Under the pieces are notes generated by a model. It saw only the letters and a program-made list of their open reading frames with translations, had not been told where the DNA came from and did no database searches. This document shows positions 1-8,058 of a stretch of 64,000 bases of DNA, piece after piece. Origin of the DNA: Chryseobacterium sp. HSC-36S06 (lineage in GTDB: Bacteria; Bacteroidota; Bacteroidia; Flavobacteriales; Weeksellaceae); the NCBI RefSeq assembly GCF_024171485.1, contig NZ_JALJZX010000004.1, positions 1 through 64,000 on the forward strand. Direction: 5' to 3'. The translations under genes and the position numbers were made by a program. Numbering within the stretch: the first letter of the stretch is position 1; each line of letters begins with the position of its first letter.

Positions 1-83
1 GAACTTTTTTCGGCGATGTATTTGACGAAAACAATAATAAAATCACGCTCAAAGAAGGCAGATTCGACATAAAGATAAAATAA
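1..83 (+). CDS. 3' end of a cassette gene, product unknown
   Basis: An open frame (codons from base 3) runs in from the left edge and stops at the TAA at 81-83, five bases before the left core of the first attC site. Only about 26 residues are visible, ending ..EGRFDIKIK, too few to assign a family. The position directly before an attC core is that of every other gene in this array, so it is read as the end of the preceding cassette's gene. Confidence 0.5.
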   Translation, partial: TFFGDVFDENNNKITLKEGRFDIKIK

Positions 84-87
84 CTTC

Positions 88-217
88 TGCTAACATAGTA
101 TTTCTATTAGCGGGGTTGAAGTTTACATCATAAAGATTTTCGCTAATTGTTCTTTTTGTATATTTACAAAAACCAGTTATCATAATCCCCGCCAACAGAA
201 ATACCCAACCGTTGTAC
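88..217 (+). repeat. attC-like site 1
   Basis: Left core TGCTAAC at 88-94 and right core GTTGTAC at 211-217 enclose an 18-bp inner stem (98-115 with 187-204, two mismatches). The loop sequence is shared with the sites at 3582, 6390 and 34633. The layout (outer core, short unpaired spacer, inner stem, long variable loop) is that of integron attC sites. Confidence 0.85.
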
Positions 218-261
218 GATATGCAGAGACCAAGCGTCAACGTAAAAACTCTGAACTAAAA

Positions 262-804
262 ATGGATGGAATATTATTTTTCGGAGCTATTATTTTAGCT
301 TTTTTGTTGTTAATAGGAATACCAATTGCGATTACATACTTCTTATATAAATTTCTCAATAGAAAATTCCCAAATAAACTATACAAATATGTTGCATTTG
401 CTCCGACGCTACTATTAATTTATTTTATATGGACTGCAATATATCCAAGCGAAGACTTTTACGAGGATGACTTCAAAGAAGTAACACAAATAGAATTTCC
501 TAAAAACTCAAAATTCATTTATAAAGACGCAACTTTTCCTGACCATTTTGGCGACTACACTTCTATCTTTTTGTTTGAAACAACAAAAGAAGAAACTGAA
601 AAACTGAAAGTTCAACTTGAAAAATTGAAGTTTGAGGAGATTAAAGATGACAAATGGCATTCCTCTGAAACGAAAATTGCACTTCAGAAAACGAAAGCAA
701 AAATAGCTCATCAATACACTTACGAAATTGAAGGTGGGAAAAATTATTATGTTGGATTGTTGGACGACGAAAAAACAATTTTGATTAGAAGAATAAGCTG
801 GTAA
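262..804 (+). CDS. Hypothetical membrane protein, cassette gene
   Basis: A 180-residue protein with two hydrophobic segments near residues 5-30 and 42-60, followed by a charged soluble domain of about 115 residues that should lie outside or inside the inner membrane depending on topology. No family was recognised. It is the only gene of the cassette 212-1003: it starts 50 bp after the cassette's first base and its stop lies 10 bp before the next attC left core. No Shine-Dalgarno-like stretch is obvious, as is common in Bacteroidota. The ATG is the first in frame. Confidence 0.75.
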   Translation: MDGILFFGAIILAFLLLIGIPIAITYFLYKFLNRKFPNKLYKYVAFAPTLLLIYFIWTAIYPSEDFYEDDFKEVTQIEFPKNSKFIYKDATFPDHFGDYTSIFLFETTKEETEKLKVQLEKLKFEEIKDDKWHSSETKIALQKTKAKIAHQYTYEIEGGKNYYVGLLDDEKTILIRRISW

Positions 805-814
805 AATGCACATC

Positions 815-1009
815 GTACAACAAGGTATTGCCAAAAGCGGGACTAAAGTGCAAAATTCAAAGTTTGTGCTTCTATTCCGCCAAAACGAATTTTATTCGTT
901 TTTTATTTTTAAATTTAACTCACAAAAATTCGTTTTGGCTTGCCTCGGTGCAAAATCGAAACTTTCCGCTTCGATTGCCCCGCCTTCGGCAATACCCAAA
1001 ACGTTAGCC
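815..1009 (+). repeat. attC-like site 2
   Basis: Left core GTACAAC (815-821) and right core GTTAGCC (1003-1009). The inner arms GGTATTGCCAAAAGCGGG and CCCGCCTTCGGCAATACC pair with two mismatches. The loop belongs to a second sequence class, shared in part with the sites at 4575 and 9430, carrying GTGCTTCTAT-type segments. Confidence 0.85.
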
Positions 1010-1027
1010 ACAATATTATAAACCCTC

Positions 1028-1279
1028 GTGAATAGAATATTTTTGATATTAATATTAGTTTTAGTTTCATGTAATACAGAATATATATCTTTCTACAATC
1101 TGCACAAACTAAATCCAAGAACTTTTGAAACTAAATATTTAAAAAGTAATAAGAACTTGATTCATATTTACTCATTTGACAACAATATTATGGACAGAAA
1201 AATAAACGGATTTAAAAGTTTGACATTTAATACTTCGAGTTCCGAAAAAGTTTACATTGAAACCGACAAGCGGGTATGA
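1028..1279 (+). pseudogene. Truncated lipoprotein gene of a deleted cassette
   Basis: A GTG at 1028 opens a frame whose product begins with a lipoprotein signal (hydrophobic stretch, then LVSC with Cys15). It reads for 83 residues but the last few codons lie in attC sequence (ACAAGCGGG at 1267-1274). The following attC has lost its left core and left spacer, so a deletion has fused the middle of the gene to the middle of the attC site. The original C-terminus is missing. Family unknown. Confidence 0.65.
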
Positions 1280-1376
1280 AGTTTTCAATTGAAGATTTTA
1301 GCGGTTAATGAAGTTTTTAGCAAGTAGAATGTTTTCGTATTTTTAGCCCGCCTGCAGAAATACCCAACCGTTGTAG
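1267..1376 (+). repeat. attC-like site 3, left part deleted
   Basis: The loop and the right half, ending in GCCCGCCTGCAGAAATAC and right core GTTGTAG (1370-1376), match the sites at 1786 and 8267. The left core and most of the left arm are absent; homology begins at ACAAGCGGG. Confidence 0.8.
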
Positions 1377-1394
1377 CACATTTTAAAAGATATT

Positions 1395-1778
1395 ATGAAG
1401 AAATCACAATTTTCTAACCAAACAGTTTATTGGACGATTATTGCAATTGTGGGCGGATTAATGGCGTGGAATCTATTTGCGACGGTAACATCCGGAAAAC
1501 TGATTGGATTTCTTCCCGTAATAATTCAAGCAGTTTTACTAGCGTTAATTTTGACAAAGAATCAATACGCTAAAATTGGAATTAAGGCGTGGGTAATTAT
1601 TTTTTTAATTATTGCTAATTGTCTTCAGTTTATTGGACGATTGTTGAAAGATGCAGTTGATAATTTTGTGAACTTCAATTCCCTTCATTACATAACGACT
1701 GGATTTGTCGTTCTTGTTGGTATTATCATTTTTATTTATGTGAATAAAACTGTAACAGTTATAGAAATTGAAAAGTAA
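1395..1778 (+). CDS. Hypothetical four-helix membrane protein, cassette gene
   Basis: A 127-residue protein made almost wholly of membrane segments (about residues 12-32, 36-54, 64-84 and 98-120) with short loops, so an integral inner-membrane protein. No family was recognised. It fills the cassette 1371-1907: the ATG lies 24 bp after the cassette start and the stop lies 7 bp before the left core of the next attC. The ATG is the first in frame and gives a lysine-rich N-terminus before the first helix. Confidence 0.8.
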   Translation: MKKSQFSNQTVYWTIIAIVGGLMAWNLFATVTSGKLIGFLPVIIQAVLLALILTKNQYAKIGIKAWVIIFLIIANCLQFIGRLLKDAVDNFVNFNSLHYITTGFVVLVGIIIFIYVNKTVTVIEIEK

Positions 1779-1785
1779 AAACGTG

Positions 1786-1913
1786 CTACAACAAGATATT
1801 TCTACAAGCGGGCATGAAGTTTTCATCGAAGATTTTAGCGGTTAATTCAAATTTTAGCAATTAGAAATATTTCGTATTTTTAGCCCGCCTGCAGAAATAC
1901 CAAACCGTTAGCG
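1786..1913 (+). repeat. attC-like site 4
   Basis: Left core CTACAAC (1786-1792), right core GTTAGCG (1907-1913). Inner arms GATATTTCTACAAGCGGG and CCCGCCTGCAGAAATAC. It shares its loop with the sites at 1267 and 8267 (third loop class). Confidence 0.85.
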
Positions 1914-1934
1914 GAAATCTCATGAAAAGTTTGT

Positions 1935-2309
1935 ATGAAAGAAGACTTTAAAATTGAATTTGACAAACAGACTCAAAAAAGTATTACAATTTTTTTTCTG
2001 ATTTTTGGAATTTTCATTGTTTTTATTGGCGTACGTGAATATTATTATGGCTATAATTTAAGATATGAAAGTCTTATAAATGAAGATTATACTTTAAAAG
2101 TTGACAGGGTATATATCAATTCGACAGAACATAACTTTAAATATGTTGCATTCACAAACGGGAAACAACAACTTTCGGAATTTGGATATCAGAAAAACGA
2201 TTCAATTGTTAAGAAAAAAGGAGATTCAATAGAATACATTTACAGGGATGATAAAATCATTTCGAATAATGTTCTTGACCTTTTACGAGATTACGAAAAG
2301 AAAAAATAA
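1935..2309 (+). CDS. Hypothetical single-pass membrane protein, cassette gene
   Basis: A 124-residue protein with one strong membrane helix at about residues 16-36, a charged N-terminal tail and an 85-residue soluble C-terminal domain with several beta-prone stretches. It has no lipobox. No family was recognised. It is the only gene of cassette 1908-3698; the cassette's own attC has been split by the IS110 element that starts 26 bp after the stop codon. Confidence 0.75.
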   Translation: MKEDFKIEFDKQTQKSITIFFLIFGIFIVFIGVREYYYGYNLRYESLINEDYTLKVDRVYINSTEHNFKYVAFTNGKQQLSEFGYQKNDSIVKKKGDSIEYIYRDDKIISNNVLDLLRDYEKKK

Positions 2310-2371
2310 AGTATTTAAAGAGACTTCCGCTAACATATTCTATGACAAAAACCAAACAAAAAGTGATAAAA

Positions 2372-3373
2372 TTAAGCTGCAAATTTATGCAGGTTCACAA
2401 AGTTTGATTTCCGTTGGATGACGGCAAAGATTCTGTACACCATTTTACATTTTATGTTGTTTAAGACCAGCATAGTATGCTTTCCTTCTGCTTTTTTCCT
2501 GTTGTAATAGTCCTTGAGTTCCGGATCGTATTTTATTGCCGTAAGAGAGGCCATGTGCAGCAGTGTTTTCATTTTTTTATCCGCCAGGTGACTGACTCTG
2601 GTTTTTCCTTTAATACTTGTGCCGGAAGAATGCTCGAAGGGCGCCACACCTGAATAACACGCAAATTTTCGTCCGCTTGTAAATGCCGTAAATCCTTTTG
2701 TCGCCATTAAGATATAAACCGAAGTAATATCCCCGATACCCGGAATACTTTTTAGAAGTTGCTGCTGTCCGTACAGGTTTTCGTCTTCCCGAATCAGTGT
2801 TCTGATCTTCTCATCCAACATTACAAGTTGTTTTTTCAGGTGTTTTACCGTTTGGTTATTAATTGCTTTTACGCTGTTGAAAACCTCTTTTGTCAGGAAC
2901 ATTTCGTTTTCCTTTGTTCTTTCAAATGTTTTAATGGCTGCCACGGTTTTTTCACGCTCGGCAAACACTATTTTCAGTTGCTGCAGACTGAGCTCAGGAA
3001 GGGTGGAAAGCGCGATTTTATCCGTGTTTCGTTTGGCATAATGAGCAATCTCTTTCGCATCTACCTTATCGCTTTTGCCACGGGTAATCCCCAGAGAACG
3101 TTTGATTTCCAGAGCAGGAACCTGGGCGTAATCCAGGCTGTTTTCGCTTAAAACCAACGCAAGCAGCGAGGAATAAATGCCGGTGTTTTCGAAGACGAAA
3201 AGAGTCTCATTCATCTGGCAGCCGGTTTTTTTCAATGTTTTTAAAAACTTATCGACCGATTTTTGAGTGTTCAGTATCTGACCCTGTTCGAGCTGTGGAT
3301 CTTCTTTTACGATGCAATAATCGAGGGTTAATTTTGCTACATCAATTCCGATGTAAGTTCTGTAATTTTTCAT
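2372..3373 (-). CDS. IS110-family transposase, copy 1
   Basis: This 333-residue protein is the recombinase that moves the element. The N-terminal DEDD (RuvC-like) domain shows Asp11 in YIGIDVAK, Glu62 in FENTGIY, and Asp102/Asp105 in KSDKVDAKEIA. The C-terminal Transposase_20 domain starts around residue 205 with LKSIPGIG and includes CYSGVAPFEHSSG, which should hold the catalytic serine. Length is normal for the family. The protein encoded by copy 2 is identical, so transposition was recent or the copies are kept alike by conversion. Confidence 0.93.
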   Translation of the reverse strand: MKNYRTYIGIDVAKLTLDYCIVKEDPQLEQGQILNTQKSVDKFLKTLKKTGCQMNETLFVFENTGIYSSLLALVLSENSLDYAQVPALEIKRSLGITRGKSDKVDAKEIAHYAKRNTDKIALSTLPELSLQQLKIVFAEREKTVAAIKTFERTKENEMFLTKEVFNSVKAINNQTVKHLKKQLVMLDEKIRTLIREDENLYGQQQLLKSIPGIGDITSVYILMATKGFTAFTSGRKFACYSGVAPFEHSSGTSIKGKTRVSHLADKKMKTLLHMASLTAIKYDPELKDYYNRKKAEGKHTMLVLNNIKCKMVYRIFAVIQRKSNFVNLHKFAA

Positions 3374-3581
3374 AATTTAGTGGTGTTAAATTGATGTTGA
3401 ATTGCTTTAAAATCTTTATTAGATCTGGGTAATCTGGTATTCTATCTAAAGCTTTTTCAACCTTTTAAAACAAGGCAGAGGACTGATATGTTAGATGAGA
3501 CTTTTAATCTCTAACGGTATTTCTAGTTCACCTCTGTCTTGTTAATTTTAAAGGTATTAATTTATGGGTGTAAAGTAAAGA
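3374..3581 (-). ncRNA. Putative bridge RNA region of IS110 copy 1
   Basis: This 208-bp non-coding end lies upstream of the transposase start, where IS110-group elements are known to encode their bridge RNA. A stem GTTAGA/TCTAAC encloses a loop at 3490-3513. Its flanks read ATATGTTAG (3486-3494), which is complementary to the attC/IS junction CTAACATAT at 2330-2338, and CTAACGGTATTTCTA (3511-3525), which closely resembles attC left-side sequence such as CTAACA-CGGTATTT. That is the pattern expected of a target-binding loop. The RNA itself is inferred. Confidence 0.5.
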
Positions 3582-3704
3582 TGCTATTTCTATTAGCGGG
3601 GTTGAAGTTTACATCATGAATATTTTCGCTAATTGTTCTTTTTGTTATATTTACAAAAAGCAATTATAATAAGCCCCGCCAACAGAAATACCCAACCGTT
3701 ACCA
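3582..3704 (+). repeat. attC-like site 5, split by IS110
   Basis: The left core CGCTAAC remains at 2328-2334. After the IS the site resumes with TGCTATTTCTATTAGCGGGG, continues with the loop of site 1, and closes with CCCCGCCAACAGAAATAC and right core GTTACCA (3698-3704). Without the IS the site would be about 130 bp and complete. Confidence 0.85.
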
Positions 3705-3728
3705 CCAATGCTAAAAGACAGACAACGT

Positions 3729-4565
3729 ATGAAAAGAATAAACCAAATCGTATTGACAATCTTAATGGTAAGTTTACTGACCAGTTGCGATTTTATTAAA
3801 AACTCCTTCACCTACAAAGACAAAACAAAAGATTTTGTAGAGACATTGATAAAAGAAGACTATACAAAATGTGTAGACCAAATGGCAATGACCCATGAAA
3901 TGGCTGAGAATACCAACATTGACACAATGAAAATTGGATTAGCCAATTTCAGGCAACTAATAGTGAATAGTTGGGGAACAGAATTGGAATACTCTTTTAT
4001 GAAGTCTGAAAAGAAATTTTCAACTGTCGAAGCTGACAACACTCCTCCGAATACAACACTTGCTTTAATTGAGTTTAATAACAAAAAGGAGTTCGGTGTT
4101 CTTGAAGTTTTGTTTGATGACAAATCCCAAAAGATATTAAACATAAAAACACTTGATGTAAAAGCTCCAATTCCCACAATGACATATTTTTGGTTATTCG
4201 GGCTTCTCGCCATTTGCATTCCAATATTCAACATTTATGTTATCAGACAAATAAAGCGTAGCGACTTAAAAAAGAAGTGGCTAAAATACATTGCTGTTAT
4301 TTTCTTGAACACTCCGGCAATAACTTATGCCGCTGTTAGCGGACTTTCATTTAAACTAATAAATCTTCAAATTCTTTTAGGAGTGAGTTTTGGTTATATG
4401 GGCTTTCTTAATTCTTACTGGACATTTGGAATTCCGCTTGGCGGACTGTATTGGTTTTGGAAACTTAGACAACAAAAAAATGAAGTAACAGAAACCGAAT
4501 TAACGACTGACCAAAATATTAACACAGAACCTATAATTGACAATGATAAACCAACGACAGAATAG
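3729..4565 (+). CDS. Lipoprotein with C-terminal membrane segments, cassette gene
   Basis: The chosen ATG gives 278 residues beginning with a lipoprotein signal (MKRINQ, hydrophobic core, LLTSC, Cys20); the frame is open further upstream but only through the attC. A soluble domain of about 115 residues follows (..DFVETLIKEDYTKCVDQM.., reminiscent of DUF3887-type proteins). Two to three hydrophobic segments come after residue 150, then a polar, Thr/Glu-rich tail. A lipid-anchored domain followed by membrane helices is unusual. Sole gene of cassette 3699-4700. Confidence 0.7.
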   Translation: MKRINQIVLTILMVSLLTSCDFIKNSFTYKDKTKDFVETLIKEDYTKCVDQMAMTHEMAENTNIDTMKIGLANFRQLIVNSWGTELEYSFMKSEKKFSTVEADNTPPNTTLALIEFNNKKEFGVLEVLFDDKSQKILNIKTLDVKAPIPTMTYFWLFGLLAICIPIFNIYVIRQIKRSDLKKKWLKYIAVIFLNTPAITYAAVSGLSFKLINLQILLGVSFGYMGFLNSYWTFGIPLGGLYWFWKLRQQKNEVTETELTTDQNINTEPIIDNDKPTTE

Positions 4566-4574
4566 AAGCACTGG

Positions 4575-4706
4575 TGGTAACAGGCGTTTGGCAAAAAAGC
4601 GGGTTCAATGCTTAAATGAAGCTTTGTGCTTCGTATCAAGTTCAGTGCTGGCAGACAGTTTAGTGCTTCGAAATCCGCTTCTTCGCCAAGCGCCAAAACG
4701 TTAGCA
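4575..4706 (+). repeat. attC-like site 6
   Basis: Left core TGGTAAC (4575-4581), right core GTTAGCA (4700-4706). The inner arms begin GGCGTTTGGCAAAAAAGCGGG and end CCGCTTCTTCGCCAAGCGCC. The loop is of the GTGCTTCG class. Confidence 0.85.
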
Positions 4707-4849
4707 GCAATTCCCCTACTCGAAAACGAAGTTGTTTTTAGCCGCTAACGAATAAAATTTCACTATTTTTAAATATAAAATATTAAAAATATAACTAACT
4801 GATTATCAATGTTTATATTTAACGTTAGTCAGAATATTATCCCAACAAT

Positions 4850-5707
4850 ATGTTTAAAAATCTATTTTCAAGTAAAGAAACTAAAAGTATTTTTCTAGTT
4901 CTACCTGAAATAAACTTTGAAAGCGAAGATGAATATTTTGATATCCTAAAAACTCATTCTGTAAGCAAAGAAACCGCATTAAAATTTGATGAATTTCGGG
5001 AATTAATTTTTGAGGATGAAAAGTTGACGAAAATGTTTGATTATGAAAATCAGGAAAAACATAATAGAATTTTATTGAAAAATGAGAAAAATCTCACTTT
5101 CAGAAAATTTAAAGAACATACATTTTCTAATATTAATCTTTCAGAGAATGGAATTAATCAACTTGGAGGAACACCACCACCTGAAATTTCTTTTATAAAT
5201 AATTCAAATGTCAAATTTCAATATTTAGGTTTTATCAGTCCAAGAAACAAATATTTGGATTATGTGACTTCACCATTACACCTTTTTGTTCCAGTTTACA
5301 CAGATTTTACAAAAATTTATTTGGACTACAGTAAAGAAAATGTAATTTCAATTCTAGATACAGATGATGAATTGGAAGAAATAGAATATCTATACGAAGA
5401 ATTAGAAGAAAACGATGAAAATGTAATTTACAAAACTTTAAAATTTAATTTCCAGGAATCTGATGAATTAGGGGAAATTGGTCATTCGGGAATTCCACTA
5501 TGGGTGCAATATCCTGAAATTCCCAAATGTCCAAAAACTAATGAAACTATGAATTTTATAGTACAATTGAATAGCGGCCCCGAAATTACTAGTTCTCCTG
5601 AAAATTTTCTTGAAGAAAATCTTGAATTCGGCGGTGGAAATGGAAACTTGTATGTTTTTTACTCACCAAAATCTAATATTGCTTGTTATCTTTTTCAAGG
5701 AAGTTAA
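4850..5707 (+). CDS. DUF1963-like protein, cassette gene
   Basis: A 285-residue soluble protein without signal peptide. The C-terminal part has the look of the DUF1963/YwqG family: GIPLWVQYPEIPKCP around residues 220-234, MNFIVQLNS soon after, and GGGNGNLYVFYSP near the end. These match the family's layout, but the usual zinc-like Cys pairs are reduced. Acidic stretches lie between residues 170 and 200. The 143-bp leader between cassette start and ATG is the longest in the array and very AT-rich, so it may hold its own promoter. Sole gene of cassette 4701-5903. Confidence 0.6.
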   Translation: MFKNLFSSKETKSIFLVLPEINFESEDEYFDILKTHSVSKETALKFDEFRELIFEDEKLTKMFDYENQEKHNRILLKNEKNLTFRKFKEHTFSNINLSENGINQLGGTPPPEISFINNSNVKFQYLGFISPRNKYLDYVTSPLHLFVPVYTDFTKIYLDYSKENVISILDTDDELEEIEYLYEELEENDENVIYKTLKFNFQESDELGEIGHSGIPLWVQYPEIPKCPKTNETMNFIVQLNSGPEITSSPENFLEENLEFGGGNGNLYVFYSPKSNIACYLFQGS

Positions 5708-5717
5708 AAAATACTGC

Positions 5718-5909
5718 TGCTAACAGTGTATTGGCAAAATGCGGGATTTAAAGGTTTTTTGAACTACCCGATTCCTTTAGCCGCCAATATTTTCCAATTC
5801 CACATTTTTAATTAACTTAGTTCCATTGTAAAAATATTGGCTACGATTGGTCTGAATTGAACTTTCAGTTAAATTCCGCCCGCACTTCGCCAATACTTTT
5901 ACGTTAGCC
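5718..5909 (+). repeat. attC-like site 7 (long form)
   Basis: Left core TGCTAAC (5718-5724) and right core GTTAGCC (5903-5909), with arms GTATTGGCAAAATGCGGG and CCCGCACTTCGCCAATAC. At 192 bp it is one of the longest sites, with a nested inverted repeat (GCCAATATTTT / AAAATATTGGC) in its loop. Confidence 0.8.
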
Positions 5910-5934
5910 GTAATTATAAAAACACTTCCCAAAG

Positions 5935-6381
5935 ATGACAAATCTGTTAAAATTAATATTTCTTTTTTTGTTTGCAATTAATTTTAGTGCTCAAACGAAA
6001 GTCGCTAAATTTAATATTGTAGGAGATTGGAACTGGACCGATTATTGGGAAAATAAATCTGATTTTATTTTATCTTCAGATAATTATGTTTCAATGAGCA
6101 TAAATGGAGAATTTATTGACGGAAAAAAATTCGTCGTACGCGGTGGAAAAAACAACGGACCAATAGGCGAACTAAAATATTCAATAAATTATGAAAAAAC
6201 TCCGATTGAAATGGATTTAATTGCAATCAAAGACAATGAAGAAAAAGGCAGAATTCTTTGCTCAATTAAACTTTTGAATGTAAATGAATTTTTAATGACT
6301 ATGAGTTTTGACGGAAACAGAGACACAAATTTTACAACTGATAACAGTGAAAAAATAGTGATTGTCAAAAGAAAAGACTAA
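5935..6381 (+). CDS. Secreted lipocalin-like protein, cassette gene
   Basis: A 148-residue protein with a cleavable signal peptide (residues 1-20, ending FSAQ) and a beta-rich mature part that opens with FNIVGDWNWTDYW, a G-x-W start typical of lipocalin-like folds in Bacteroidota. It is probably periplasmic or outside the cell. No exact family could be named. Sole gene of cassette 5904-6515, with its stop 8 bp before the next attC core. Confidence 0.65.
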   Translation: MTNLLKLIFLFLFAINFSAQTKVAKFNIVGDWNWTDYWENKSDFILSSDNYVSMSINGEFIDGKKFVVRGGKNNGPIGELKYSINYEKTPIEMDLIAIKDNEEKGRILCSIKLLNVNEFLMTMSFDGNRDTNFTTDNSEKIVIVKRKD

Positions 6382-6389
6382 ACAACTAC

Positions 6390-6521
6390 GGCTAACAGTG
6401 TATTTCTATTAGCGGGGGTTGAAGTTTACATCATGAAGATTTTAGGTAGTTGTTTATTTTGTTACATTTACAAAAAGTAGTTATAATAATCCCCGCCAAC
6501 AGAAATACCCAAACGTTAGCA
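6390..6521 (+). repeat. attC-like site 8
   Basis: Left core GGCTAAC (6390-6396), right core GTTAGCA (6515-6521), arms GTATTTCTATTAGCGGGG and CCCCGCCAACAGAAATAC. Same loop class as sites 1, 5 and 11. Confidence 0.88.
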
Positions 6522-6559
6522 GAAATGCTATAGAAAAATCCTTCTCAAAATTGATTTTT

Positions 6560-7003
6560 ATGAAAAAATATTTATTACTCTTTTTTTTATCAATATTTTC
6601 AATTAGTTGTGCTCAAAAAACGGAAACGAATTCGGCCTTAAACGCAAACGAGGAAAATGAAATATTAGAAATCTCAAAATTTGATGAATACGATATTTCA
6701 ATTTTACGATTAATTGTTAATCCAGAAAAATATCACAATAAAACTGTTCAAATTATTGGTTATTTGAATCTTGAATTCGAAGGTACAGCAATTTATTTTC
6801 ATAAAGAAGACTATGAAAACGGATCGTCAAAAAATGGAATGTGGGTTTCTTTTAATGAAGACCTTTCTAAAAAGAAAGATTTGCAGAAGTTTTCAAAAAA
6901 GTATGTAATTATACAAGGGAAATTTGATATGAATTCCAAAGGTCATATGGGAATGTTTGGAGGTTCTATTAAAAATATTACTAGACTAGATGAATGGAGA
7001 TAA
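6560..7003 (+). CDS. Lipoprotein with OB-fold-like domain, cassette gene
   Basis: The ATG at 6560 gives 147 residues with a clear lipoprotein signal (MKKYLLLFFLSIFSISC, Cys17); a TTG nine bases upstream is an alternative start. After a polar linker comes a beta-rich domain with NPEKYHNKTVQIIGYL and YVIIQGKF, a pattern often seen in small OB-fold proteins. Function unknown; expected on the periplasmic face of a membrane. Sole gene of cassette 6516-8380, whose attC is split by the second IS110 copy. Confidence 0.7.
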   Translation: MKKYLLLFFLSIFSISCAQKTETNSALNANEENEILEISKFDEYDISILRLIVNPEKYHNKTVQIIGYLNLEFEGTAIYFHKEDYENGSSKNGMWVSFNEDLSKKKDLQKFSKKYVIIQGKFDMNSKGHMGMFGGSIKNITRLDEWR

Positions 7004-7056
7004 AAGCACTTCTGCTAACATATTCTATGACAAAAACCAAACAAAAAGTGATAAAA

Positions 7057-8058
7057 TTAAGCTGCAAATTTATGCAGGTTCACAAAGTTTGATTTCCGTT
7101 GGATGACGGCAAAGATTCTGTACACCATTTTACATTTTATGTTGTTTAAGACCAGCATAGTATGCTTTCCTTCTGCTTTTTTCCTGTTGTAATAGTCCTT
7201 GAGTTCCGGATCGTATTTTATTGCCGTAAGAGAGGCCATGTGCAGCAGTGTTTTCATTTTTTTATCCGCCAGGTGACTGACTCTGGTTTTTCCTTTAATA
7301 CTTGTGCCGGAAGAATGCTCGAAGGGCGCCACACCTGAATAACACGCAAATTTTCGTCCGCTTGTAAATGCCGTAAATCCTTTTGTCGCCATTAAGATAT
7401 AAACCGAAGTAATATCCCCGATACCCGGAATACTTTTTAGAAGTTGCTGCTGTCCGTACAGGTTTTCGTCTTCCCGAATCAGTGTTCTGATCTTCTCATC
7501 CAACATTACAAGTTGTTTTTTCAGGTGTTTTACCGTTTGGTTATTAATTGCTTTTACGCTGTTGAAAACCTCTTTTGTCAGGAACATTTCGTTTTCCTTT
7601 GTTCTTTCAAATGTTTTAATGGCTGCCACGGTTTTTTCACGCTCGGCAAACACTATTTTCAGTTGCTGCAGACTGAGCTCAGGAAGGGTGGAAAGCGCGA
7701 TTTTATCCGTGTTTCGTTTGGCATAATGAGCAATCTCTTTCGCATCTACCTTATCGCTTTTGCCACGGGTAATCCCCAGAGAACGTTTGATTTCCAGAGC
7801 AGGAACCTGGGCGTAATCCAGGCTGTTTTCGCTTAAAACCAACGCAAGCAGCGAGGAATAAATGCCGGTGTTTTCGAAGACGAAAAGAGTCTCATTCATC
7901 TGGCAGCCGGTTTTTTTCAATGTTTTTAAAAACTTATCGACCGATTTTTGAGTGTTCAGTATCTGACCCTGTTCGAGCTGTGGATCTTCTTTTACGATGC
8001 AATAATCGAGGGTTAATTTTGCTACATCAATTCCGATGTAAGTTCTGTAATTTTTCAT
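7057..8058 (-). CDS. IS110-family transposase, copy 2
   Basis: This is a second gene for the 333-residue DEDD transposase at 2372-3373 and its product is identical. The catalytic acidic residues (Asp11, Glu62, Asp102, Asp105) and the C-terminal Transposase_20 domain are intact, so both copies could be active. It is carried against the direction of the cassette genes and probably ends transcription coming from the cassette in front. Confidence 0.93.
   Translation of the reverse strand: MKNYRTYIGIDVAKLTLDYCIVKEDPQLEQGQILNTQKSVDKFLKTLKKTGCQMNETLFVFENTGIYSSLLALVLSENSLDYAQVPALEIKRSLGITRGKSDKVDAKEIAHYAKRNTDKIALSTLPELSLQQLKIVFAEREKTVAAIKTFERTKENEMFLTKEVFNSVKAINNQTVKHLKKQLVMLDEKIRTLIREDENLYGQQQLLKSIPGIGDITSVYILMATKGFTAFTSGRKFACYSGVAPFEHSSGTSIKGKTRVSHLADKKMKTLLHMASLTAIKYDPELKDYYNRKKAEGKHTMLVLNNIKCKMVYRIFAVIQRKSNFVNLHKFAA

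Larger units (their letters stand above)
2336..3581 (-). mobile_element. IS110-family insertion sequence, copy 1
   Basis: A block of about 1246 bp repeated at 7021-8266; I saw no difference between the copies over the whole length read. It holds one transposase gene with 36 bp between the stop codon and one end, and 208 bp between the start codon and the other end. No terminal inverted repeats or clear target duplication are visible, which is normal for IS110. It sits directly after the left core CGCTAAC (2328-2334) of an attC site whose remainder resumes at 3582. The exact ends are uncertain by one base because an A occurs at both junctions. Confidence 0.85.

Noticed and set aside
2759..3151. 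130-codon frame antisense to the transposase, repeated at 7444-7836
   Set aside because: A shadow of the transposase gene with cysteine/phenylalanine-rich composition.
3633..3728. N-terminal extension of the lipoprotein frame at 3729
   Set aside because: The extra codons are attC sequence; the internal ATG gives a proper lipoprotein signal.
4742..4835. Extra attC between CCGCTAAC and GTTAGTC before the DUF1963-like gene
   Set aside because: There are no pairing arms between the cores, and the cassette end at 5718 matches the start at 4700, not this one.
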